Translations under genes and position numbers: made by a program
Assembly (NCBI GenBank): GCA_023434855.1
Contig: JAEYSJ010000142.1
Coordinates: forward strand, 1 to 5,210
Origin: Bacillota bacterium
GTDB taxonomy: Bacteria > Bacillota_C > Negativicutes > JAEYSJ01
Direction: 5' to 3'
Length of the DNA: 5,210 nucleotides
The notes under the pieces: generated by a model
The model's database searches: none
The model's input: the letters and a program-made list of their open reading frames with translations, nothing else
What the model was told of the DNA's origin: nothing
Shown here: one piece after another, positions 1 through 4,693 of the stretch
Numbering within the stretch: the first letter of the stretch is position 1
Layout of the letters: each line of letters opens with the position of its first letter

Positions 1-112
1 CCGGTATGGGATAGCCGTCCTGAAACATTCTGGCGAGCATGCCCCCTTTGCCGCCGGCAAACGACAGGCTTGATTTATCTAGCTCCGCAAAAGACAGTAC
101 ATGTTGATTCAC
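1..112 (-). CDS. PEP synthase / PPDK-type PEP-utilising enzyme, N-terminal fragment
   Basis: This is the first 37 codons of a gene that continues past the left edge. The start is GTG at 112-110, preceded by AAAGGAG (plus-strand 120-126) with a 7-nt spacer, which is a good Shine-Dalgarno match. The peptide reads LSFAELDKSS followed by FAGGKGGMLARMFQDGYPIP. It matches the opening of the pyruvate/PEP-binding (PPDK_N) domain, whose hallmark is an 'LD..S...(V/A)GGKG..L..(L/M)...G.PIP' pattern close to the N-terminus. Family members phosphorylate pyruvate (PEP synthase, PPDK) or a small molecule such as rifampicin (Rph-type phosphotransferase) through a phosphohistidine intermediate. The visible 37 residues cannot separate these; a PEP synthase-like enzyme is the default. 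It is on the same strand as the TrmB-like regulator and 280 nt downstream of it, so co-transcription is possible but not shown. Confidence 0.8.
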   Translation of the reverse strand, partial: MNQHVLSFAELDKSSLSFAGGKGGMLARMFQDGYPIP

Positions 113-392
113 GATGGTACTCCTTTCGAATAAGTCTGCTGACAGTTCCCATACTCATTCATGCAGATTATTATCCCTTCCATGATCATTAGTAGGCACT
201 TTAATGAGGAGGTCCTTTCCCAAGGCAATACAACGGGAGAACAAGACCTATCTCAAGGAAATAACGTCAGATTGCTTTCTCCTAGCATTTTTCGTTTGCG
301 GGACAATGATCCTTTCTTTCTGTCCCTCTAGGAGGATACGCTTCTCTTACGTATACAATAATTTTCGGCAAGACGGTCTTGCGGCCACCGAA
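113..392. other. 280-nt gap between regulator and PEP-utilising gene
   Basis: No convincing gene lies here. On the minus strand this would be the leader of the PEP-utilising gene and the tail of the regulator transcript. It contains the AAAGGAG ribosome site at 120-126. It also contains a GGGACA (300-305) / TGTCCC (321-326) inverted repeat with a 15-nt loop, and a short hairpin GCAAGA-CGG-TCTTGC (369-383) just after the regulator stop. Neither hairpin is followed by a T-run on the minus strand, so neither is a canonical terminator. I recognise no riboswitch class and see no clear promoter. Confidence 0.5.
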
Positions 393-1235
393 TTACCTCT
401 GCGGTTGCGAAGAAAGATAATATTTTTTCCCGTAAGGTTCCAAAACAAATTTGTTACGAAGATTAATCAGGTTTTGGCCGAATTTCGCTTCCAATTCCTT
501 ACCGAAGATATCCATGATTTCCATGATATATATATCGTGAATGATGACTTCGGTAATCGGCATAACCAGGCCGGGATGTGCCGTCCAAGCGGCACGGCTT
601 TCTTGGTCCAGAGAAACAATGCCAGCCACGATTTCCCGGTCATCTACGCTGGACACAAGCCACCTTCCACCATATTCGTTTGTGATCTCCTTCGGCATGT
701 GGTGATGATAGATAGTTGCAAAATTGAAATTAAGTTCTCCGTAGGCCACTATTAAAATCTTTATACCTCTGTGCGCTGCTTGTTCCAACTCATTCCTGAG
801 TTCCATTGCGTCCTCGCTCCATACTTCCAGCAGCACACGATGATTCGCTCCCTTAATTTCTTGCTTTACGCGGGCCATGATAGCTTCATGCCCTGAAATG
901 TTCCAAATATTTTCACGATTTTGTGACGTAACTGCAAATTTCTTCAATGCATTTTGTGCGGTCTGATACGTCTTTTCCGCATCACGCTTTCTCTGGGCAA
1001 TCAGTTCTTCAGGTGATAAAGGTAAATACTGTGGGGTATTTTCCTGACTCACTAAGATATCTCCACGCGCAACCATCCCGTTAAGCACTTCGTAGATTTT
1101 CGATCGTGGCACTCCGGAATTGAGCGAAATTGCATAACCTGACAAAGGGAATTTTTCTAACAGTGCTAAATATGCTTTGGCCTCGTACTCGGTAAAATTC
1201 AATTCCTGAAGAATCGCTATAATATCAGTCTTCAT
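393..1235 (-). CDS. TrmB-family transcriptional regulator
   Basis: A 280-residue DNA-binding regulator. Residues about 5-70 form the TrmB winged helix-turn-helix. The family signature is LNFTEYEAKAYLALL (12-26), and the recognition-helix segment is GVPRSKIYEVLNGMVARGDI (41-60). A basic helical linker (80-100) leads to the PLD-like sugar/effector-sensing domain, starting near ISGHEAIMARV (113-123) and including the rGIKILIV strand at 156-163. The C-terminal stretch with HDIYIMEIMDIFGKELEAKF is typical of the family. TrmB proteins bind sugars or other small molecules and repress or activate nearby transport genes; the effector here is unknown. The ATG at 1235 is preceded by AAGGAGG (plus-strand 1248-1254), a strong site but with a long 12-nt spacer. 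The stop is TAA at 395-393. It is divergent from the EamA permease across 133 bp, so it is the obvious candidate regulator of that gene, and probably of itself. I see no good promoter for it beyond the AT-rich palindrome at 1307-1320. Confidence 0.88.
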   Translation of the reverse strand: MKTDIIAILQELNFTEYEAKAYLALLEKFPLSGYAISLNSGVPRSKIYEVLNGMVARGDILVSQENTPQYLPLSPEELIAQRKRDAEKTYQTAQNALKKFAVTSQNRENIWNISGHEAIMARVKQEIKGANHRVLLEVWSEDAMELRNELEQAAHRGIKILIVAYGELNFNFATIYHHHMPKEITNEYGGRWLVSSVDDREIVAGIVSLDQESRAAWTAHPGLVMPITEVIIHDIYIMEIMDIFGKELEAKFGQNLINLRNKFVLEPYGKKYYLSSQPQR

Positions 1236-1283
1236 CCCAATCTTTTTCCTCCTTGAAGTTTTTTGCTTTTAGCCGCCCCGGCC

Positions 1284-1312
1284 TTGACAGCAAAGAAAAA
1301 ATTTCTTATTAT
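1284..1312 (+). promoter_or_regulatory. Sigma-A promoter for the EamA permease
   Basis: TTGACA at 1284-1289, a 17-bp spacer, then TATTAT at 1307-1312. The -35 is perfect, the -10 has one mismatch to TATAAT and the spacing is optimal. Transcription would begin near 1319-1320, about 50 nt before the permease start codon. Confidence 0.75.
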
Positions 1313-1320
1313 TAATAATA
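1307..1320. promoter_or_regulatory. AT-rich palindrome covering the -10 region
   Basis: TATTATTAATAATA is a perfect 14-bp palindrome. The plus-strand -10 hexamer is its left half, so the same TATTAT hexamer also faces the regulator gene on the minus strand (1320-1315). It could serve as a shared melting region or as part of a binding site. No good -35 is seen for the minus direction, so divergent use is speculative. Confidence 0.35.
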
Positions 1321-1336
1321 GCTACCCAGGTAGCTA
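1319..1336. promoter_or_regulatory. Candidate operator: perfect inverted repeat at the transcription start
   Basis: TAGCTACC-CA-GGTAGCTA has two perfectly complementary 8-bp arms around a 2-bp centre. It begins at the predicted transcription start of the permease promoter and overlaps the AT-rich palindrome by two bases. A dimeric regulator bound here would block initiation or clearance. The divergent TrmB-like protein is the natural candidate binder, by position only. The site is too close-armed to be an RNA hairpin of consequence. Confidence 0.6.
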
Positions 1337-1368
1337 CTAGTATAAAACAGATATGGAGAAGATGCAAT

Positions 1369-2268
1369 ATGGGTCAAGTTGGTAAATACTATGCTGCCTC
1401 AATATTAGCTTTATTTATATGGAGCACCTCCTTTATAGCAACGAAAATTGCTTACACCACATTTCCGCCTTTAACTTTAGGGGCTTTGAGATTTATAGTT
1501 GCTGCAATCGTCTTGGGTATTGCCTTGCTTATTAAACAAGAATTCGTGAAACCCTCTTTCGGAGACCTCGCCATCATGTCACTCAGCGGCGCACTGGGGA
1601 TTACTTTGTATTTCGCAATGCAAAATATTGGTATAAGCTTGACGACCGCTTCGAGTGCAGCTATGATTGTAGCCTGTTATCCAGCCGTGACAACCCTGTT
1701 AGAATTAATTATATATAAAGTAACGCCATCTGCCTTTAAGGTTCTCGGAATCTTTATCGCAATGGCGGGAGTTTTTATCTTAACTTTTACAGATTCAGCA
1801 ATAGATAACAGCGGCGGCATAAATCAGCCTGCCGGGAATTTAATATTGATTGCGACCGGTTTTGTATGGGCGTTTTATAATTTCACGACCGAGAAAATCG
1901 TCAATAAGTATCCTGCCATTACAGTATCATTTTATCAAACAATCGCCGGAACGATTCTCTTTCTTCCATTTACTTTAATAGAAAGACACGAATGGATTTC
2001 ACCAACCCTGACATCCTCCTCAGCATTGCTTTATCTCGGTGTGTTCTGCTCTGTGATAGCGTTCATGTTCTACAACTTCGGTCTAAGAAAGCTTCCGTCC
2101 AGTACATCAGTGACAATGATGAATCTTGTACCAATATTCGGCGTCATCCTCTCTGTGTTAATCCTGCATGAAACGGTTACTTTACAGCAATTGGCAGGTG
2201 GCATTATTGTAATTACCGGCGTTCTACTTAGTGTTAAACAGTCGATTTCCAGAGTAACTGAAGGATAA
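1369..2268 (+). CDS. DMT-superfamily EamA-type transporter
   Basis: A 299-residue integral membrane protein, the usual length of the drug/metabolite transporter superfamily, with about ten hydrophobic helices in two homologous EamA halves (about residues 8-140 and 154-289). The first helix carries ALFIWSTSFIATKIA (14-28). The first half ends with YPAVTTLLELIIYKV (104-118), and the second half has the matching NLVPIFGVILSVLILHE (252-268); these paired segments are the strongest family marks. Family members export amino acids, nucleosides or other metabolites in exchange for protons, or import some substrates; the substrate cannot be read from sequence. The ATG at 1369 follows GGAG (1355-1358) with a 10-nt spacer. 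It has a strong promoter and an operator-like palindrome upstream, and an intrinsic terminator about 95 nt downstream, so it is probably monocistronic apart from a possible tiny ORF. It is divergent from the TrmB-like regulator, which probably controls it. Confidence 0.9.
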   Translation: MGQVGKYYAASILALFIWSTSFIATKIAYTTFPPLTLGALRFIVAAIVLGIALLIKQEFVKPSFGDLAIMSLSGALGITLYFAMQNIGISLTTASSAAMIVACYPAVTTLLELIIYKVTPSAFKVLGIFIAMAGVFILTFTDSAIDNSGGINQPAGNLILIATGFVWAFYNFTTEKIVNKYPAITVSFYQTIAGTILFLPFTLIERHEWISPTLTSSSALLYLGVFCSVIAFMFYNFGLRKLPSSTSVTMMNLVPIFGVILSVLILHETVTLQQLAGGIIVITGVLLSVKQSISRVTEG

Positions 2269-2294
2269 TTAAAATATAAAAAAGAGTTTGACAA

Positions 2295-2360
2295 ATGACA
2301 TCATCGAAACTACCAGAAACACCACATTCACAGGAGCACTATGTAAAAAGGAAAGTATGA
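2295..2360 (+). CDS. Possible 21-residue small protein after the permease
   Basis: ATG at 2295 opens a 21-codon frame, beginning MTSSKLPETPHS and ending in a basic YVKRKV, with TGA at 2358-2360. It fills almost all the space between the permease stop and the terminator stem (2363). The composition (polar, Pro, His, Lys/Arg tail) looks protein-like. However, the only upstream purine stretch is AAAAAAGAG, a weak ribosome site, and so short a frame can occur by chance. I do not recognise it. Confidence 0.25.
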   Translation: MTSSKLPETPHSQEHYVKRKV

Positions 2361-2362
2361 AA

Positions 2363-2403
2363 AGAACTCTGTTGCTATATTGCCAACAGAGTTCTCATTT
2401 TTT
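2363..2403 (+). terminator. Intrinsic terminator of the EamA unit
   Basis: A perfect 12-bp stem, AGAACTCTGTTG (2363-2374) / CAACAGAGTTCT (2384-2395), with a 9-nt loop, then CA and six T (2398-2403). On the opposite strand the same stem is followed by only a short TTT run, so it may also weakly stop transcripts arriving from the LysR remnant. Confidence 0.88.
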
Positions 2404-2497
2404 CTTAATTACTGTTAAGTTAAATACCTCAACTCTAAGTGTAATACCTGTTACAACTGCTTTCGATGACGCCAGAATCCCCATTTAAGCGCTTCTA

Positions 2498-2904
2498 CTA
2501 ATATTTTGGGTCAGGTTTTTCGTAATTATCTTGGACTTCTTTGGCATTTTTTATTGCAAAATCAATTACTAAATTAAACGGAGAATACGCTTCTTTGAGG
2601 CCCTTTTGTCAAATCGACAGACAGACCGGGAATACTCTTCACTTCGTAGTATATAATCATCTCCCAAAAAGTTATCGAGTCATTAATACTTGTCATTTTA
2701 ATAGAGCCACTTCCCGTAGGACGGCATCATCCCGGTAAATGTCATGGATAACAACAAAACGAGGGCACTGTTCTCTTGTTATATCCAGAAAGTTTAGCGT
2801 TGCTTTGCTAATGGTGGTTGGGATATGTGCATTATATCAGCGGCTTTGCTAAAACTTTTCTAACAGGCGACTTCAACAAAATATTTTAAATGGTTTATAT
2901 CCGT
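2498..2904 (-). pseudogene. Decayed LysR-type transcriptional regulator
   Basis: Readable pieces of a LysR-family regulator lie in order in different frames. GGAGG (plus-strand 2913-2917) sits 8 nt before ACG (2904-2902), where the start ATG should be. Reading on gives DINHLKYFVEVA, a TAG stop (2862-2860), then KSFSKAADIMHISQPPLAKQ. That is the classic LysR helix-turn-helix ('FS.AA..L.ISQP.LS.Q'). The frame then dies. A second segment reads FLDITREQ...FVVIHDIYRDDAVLREVALLK and ends in TGA overlapping an ATG (2693-2696). A third contains YYEVKSIPGLSVDLTKG. One extra base in the run at 2601-2607 shifts this out of frame with LKEAYSPFNLVIDFAIKNA...KPDPKY, which ends at TAG (2500-2498). The last parts resemble the end of a LysR effector domain ('...SP.l..Fi.fa'). 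About 135 codons remain of a usual 300, so the region between the HTH and the distal effector domain was deleted. It is no longer functional. It lies just downstream of the FUSC gene, same strand. Confidence 0.78.
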
Positions 2905-2981
2905 ATAATTTTCCTCCACTTTTAAACGTTATTTCTAAAGTATCCCTAATTTCATTATAAGCAAAGCATCAAATTGTATCA

Positions 2982-4028
2982 TCAATCATTCTTAATTAAT
3001 CCTATCGATAAATTATTAATTATACGATTTAAATCTGCCAGGATACTTCCGATTTCCAATGCTTTCTCAACATTTGTTATATTTTTAAGATTTGTTAGAC
3101 ATATTGAAATTTTATAGTGTGTATCTTCGATAGTCGATAATAGTGTATTCGTTATACTTTCTTGGGAAAATGCTATTATATTACCAAAAATTTCAATACA
3201 GTTTGCAGTAGCTTCCATAGCCTCCACCAAATCCTCTATTGGTTCCATAGTATTCCCTAAATCAACTAATCCTTTGGCAATTCCTCTAATTTCTATTGTA
3301 ATACATTCAAGCTTACTCTTTCCAAACATTAGATGATTTATTTTCTTCTTTCGAGTAAGAAAAAAAGGACTATATTTTAAACTTTCATTCGTGGATTTTA
3401 AAACGCTAAATATTTTTTCTGATTTCTCTGTCAATTTCCTGGCTTCAATTAATCCTTCAGTTAAAGAACCTTTTAATTTGTATAACTTGCTCAAATTTTT
3501 AAGTGTTGTGGCTAATTCTGAAGTTAACTCATAAATATGTTTTTGTACAATAGGGATTTCATTGGATGGTACAATAAATGCATTAATTACTATAGCAACT
3601 ACAGAACCCAAAATTGTTTCAAAAATACGACTCATCGCATAACTATTCTCATGACCTACCGAAAGTACTAGCAAAGAACTAACCCCAACTTGAGATATGA
3701 TTTGGGAATTTAATTTTAAAGCGGTTGCCAATGCCGTTCCTACCAAAATAACTGCAAAAATTGATAAACTATTAAGATTCATCCAATGTTCTATTAACAT
3801 GCTAACCATTACACCTAATATAACACCAACAACACGATTAATAGCTCTTTGTATTGAATCCGATACAGTTATTTGACTTACTAAAATTGCCGCCAATGGT
3901 GCGAAATAGGGATATTGATTTTGAGTTAGGTTTGTCGCTAATGCCCAAGCTATTCCTGCTCCTAAAGCAGTTTTAACTACTTGAATATTTAATCCCATCT
4001 TTTTTATAAAACATAGATTAGAAAACAC
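2982..4028 (-). CDS. FUSC / aromatic acid exporter-like membrane protein
   Basis: Up to 348 residues. The N-terminal half (about 17-155) has some six hydrophobic segments. The first reads VVKTALGAGIAWALA (18-32), then YFAPLAAILVSQITVSDSIQRAINRVVGVILGV, and the sixth (about 135-153) is SRIFETILGSVVAIVINAFIVPS. The R...T..G..VA..(V/I)N..I.P pattern is characteristic of the aromatic acid exporter (ArAE/FUSC) family. The C-terminal half (about 160-348) is soluble, Lys/Glu-rich and helical, as in B. subtilis-type members. The likely role is efflux of aromatic acids or similar amphipathic compounds; the substrate is unknown. The start is uncertain. GTG at 4028 lies 13 nt after AGGAG (plus-strand 4042-4046), while ATG at 3998 gives the family's usual short N-terminus (MGLNIQ...) but has no ribosome site. 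Stop TGA is at 2984-2982. The gene is markedly AT-rich. A LysR remnant follows on the same strand, suggesting a former regulator-transporter pair. Confidence 0.83.
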   Translation of the reverse strand: MFSNLCFIKKMGLNIQVVKTALGAGIAWALATNLTQNQYPYFAPLAAILVSQITVSDSIQRAINRVVGVILGVMVSMLIEHWMNLNSLSIFAVILVGTALATALKLNSQIISQVGVSSLLVLSVGHENSYAMSRIFETILGSVVAIVINAFIVPSNEIPIVQKHIYELTSELATTLKNLSKLYKLKGSLTEGLIEARKLTEKSEKIFSVLKSTNESLKYSPFFLTRKKKINHLMFGKSKLECITIEIRGIAKGLVDLGNTMEPIEDLVEAMEATANCIEIFGNIIAFSQESITNTLLSTIEDTHYKISICLTNLKNITNVEKALEIGSILADLNRIINNLSIGLIKND

Positions 4029-4252
4029 TAATATAATTCAACTCCTATGATTGCAGAAAAATTTTATTTTCTACTCGCCATATTTATACCTTTATCTTTA
4101 GGCAATAGCTTTAACGTAAAACTACGAAAAAAGTAATTTTAATAATATTATAAAACTGTTCATAAGTATAAGGCAATATAAGAAGCCAGGATGACACTTA
4201 TCATTCCGGTTAGAACATTGCTAGCGTAGAAATCGCCCCTTCCACTATAAAA
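4029..4252. other. Upstream region of the FUSC gene, no gene seen
   Basis: An AT-rich stretch with the AGGAG ribosome site (4042-4046), the candidate minus-strand promoter (4147-4176), and two copies of AGGCAATA (4100-4107 and 4171-4178), 71 bp apart. The second copy includes the -35 hexamer. No readable protein or RNA gene is evident on either strand. Confidence 0.5.
4147..4176 (-). promoter_or_regulatory. Candidate promoter of the FUSC gene
   Basis: On the minus strand, TTGCCT (4176-4171) is followed after 18 bp by a perfect TATAAT (4152-4147). This would give a leader of about 110 nt before the GTG at 4028. The -35 matches consensus at four of six bases. AT-rich surroundings make chance -10 matches common, so confidence is moderate. 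Confidence 0.45.
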
Positions 4253-4378
4253 GGGACACGGGGACAGGTTTATTGTCCCGTTTATACTCTAATTGAGTAT
4301 ACCTTTTGACCTTGCGATTCTCCTGACTATTACTTATCTCTGCACATTTCCTCGAGGGACAATGTGCCTATCCCCTCG
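4253..4378. repeat. REP-like palindromic element (possible non-autonomous MITE)
   Basis: A roughly 125-bp stretch framed by hairpins built on GGGACA. The left end has GGGACA-CG-GGGACA (4253-4266) followed by TGTCCC (4274-4279), giving a 6-bp stem with a 7-nt loop. Next is TATACTC-TAATT-GAGTATA (4283-4301), a 7-bp stem with a 5-nt loop. The right end has two overlapping, mutually exclusive foldings: GCACATT (4342-4348) / AATGTGC (4361-4367) and CGAGGG (4353-4358) / CCCTCG (4373-4378). Such GGGACA-type palindromes resemble REP sequences that accompany Y1 (RAYT/IS200-like) transposases in Bacillota, but no transposase gene is present, so family assignment is inference. The right edge abuts the truncated IS3 reading frame, as if it had inserted there. 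Confidence 0.5.
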
Positions 4379-4548
4379 AAATGTACTCTCGACAAATTTA
4401 ACACCTATGAAGAGTTGGAAGCAGCAGTTATAGAGTACATAGATTATTACAATAACCATCGAATCAGAAAAAGCTAAACTGTATGACACCTTTGGAATAC
4501 TGGAAACCTGTGTTCAGTAGCATAAAAAATGACACCAACCAGCAATAA
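4379..4548 (+). pseudogene. IS3-family transposase (OrfB) C-terminal fragment, frameshifted
   Basis: The frame starting at 4379 reads LDKFNTYEELEAAVIEYIDY then YNNHRIRK, the DDE integrase-type C-terminus of IS3 OrfB ('...Y.(D/E)YYN..R.'). It hits TAA within AGCTAA near 4464. In another frame it resumes as KKLNCMTPLEYWKPVFSS and ends at TAA 4546-4548. 'L..(M/L)(T/S)P.EY' is the expected end of these transposases. A single missing base in the A-rich run near 4456-4464 explains the break. Only about 57 codons of a usual 270-290 remain; the catalytic core is lost. It is non-functional. Confidence 0.8.
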
Positions 4549-4577
4549 TTGATTGGTGTCAGAAATTTTTATTTTTT
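4524..4577. terminator. Bidirectional terminator of the IS3 remnant
   Basis: A 9-bp perfect stem, TGACACCAA (4530-4538) / TTGGTGTCA (4553-4561), with a 14-nt loop. On the plus strand it is followed by T-runs at 4566-4570 and 4572-4577. On the minus strand it is followed directly by six T (4529-4524), so it should also stop transcripts leaving the TPR gene. Confidence 0.7.
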
Positions 4578-4630
4578 CTACTGTCTACTTGACAGGGGAG
4601 CACTTCAGTCTCGCGGGTTCTTAAATTTTC

Positions 4631-4672
4631 CGGACTTGCATGGTGGAGGCGATCCGCGACCTTGCAAATCCG
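4631..4672. repeat. Imperfect inverted repeat (cruciform-like)
   Basis: CGGACTTGCA (4631-4640) pairs with TGCAAATCCG (4663-4672) at nine of ten positions. A smaller GCG-ATC-CGC hairpin (4649-4657) sits inside. It lies between the IS3 right end and the stop of the TPR gene and is GC-richer than its surroundings. No T-run follows on either strand, so it is not a standard intrinsic terminator; it might be a REP-type or RNA-processing hairpin. Confidence 0.45.
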
Positions 4673-4693
4673 CCCTATTAGTCTACCTGCAAC

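Larger units (their letters stand above)
4378..4607 (+). mobile_element. 3' remnant of an IS3-family insertion sequence
   Basis: The stretch contains the end of the IS3 transposase frame, a transcription-terminator hairpin, and a right terminal sequence. That terminus, read inward on the minus strand from 4607, is TGAAGTGCTCCCCTGTCAAG and continues into TAGACAGT. It begins with TG and resembles IS3-family inverted repeats with the CCCTGTCAAG core. No left end or orfA is present. The left boundary coincides with the REP-like repeat; the exact junction is inferred. The element is far below the usual 1.2-1.5 kb and cannot move by itself. Confidence 0.75.

Noticed and set aside
284..392. Open frame continuing in phase past the TrmB-like stop codon (about 36 codons)
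   Set aside because: The regulator already has normal length and a normal C-terminus; the extension shows no family similarity, so I do not propose readthrough.
204..755. Plus-strand open frame of 183 codons
   Set aside because: Most of it is antisense to the well-supported TrmB-like gene, and the translation shows no recognisable family; it is a shadow frame.
2070..2294. Minus-strand frame of 74 codons
   Set aside because: Almost entirely antisense to the end of the EamA permease, with no family features.
2288..2488. Plus-strand frame of 66 codons
   Set aside because: It reads straight through the strong terminator hairpin (2363-2403), so it is unlikely to be a gene.
2541..2738. Plus-strand frame of 65 codons
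   Set aside because: Antisense to the LysR remnant, whose minus-strand pieces are recognisable; the plus frame is not.
2950..2990. TATAAT (plus 2955-2960 region, minus strand) as a promoter for the LysR remnant
   Set aside because: A -10-like hexamer is present after the FUSC stop, but no acceptable -35 exists at 16-18 bp, and the downstream gene is dead.
4608..4693. Possible tRNA-like segment (GGGTTC near 4615)
   Set aside because: No T-arm consensus, acceptor stem or cloverleaf could be formed around it.
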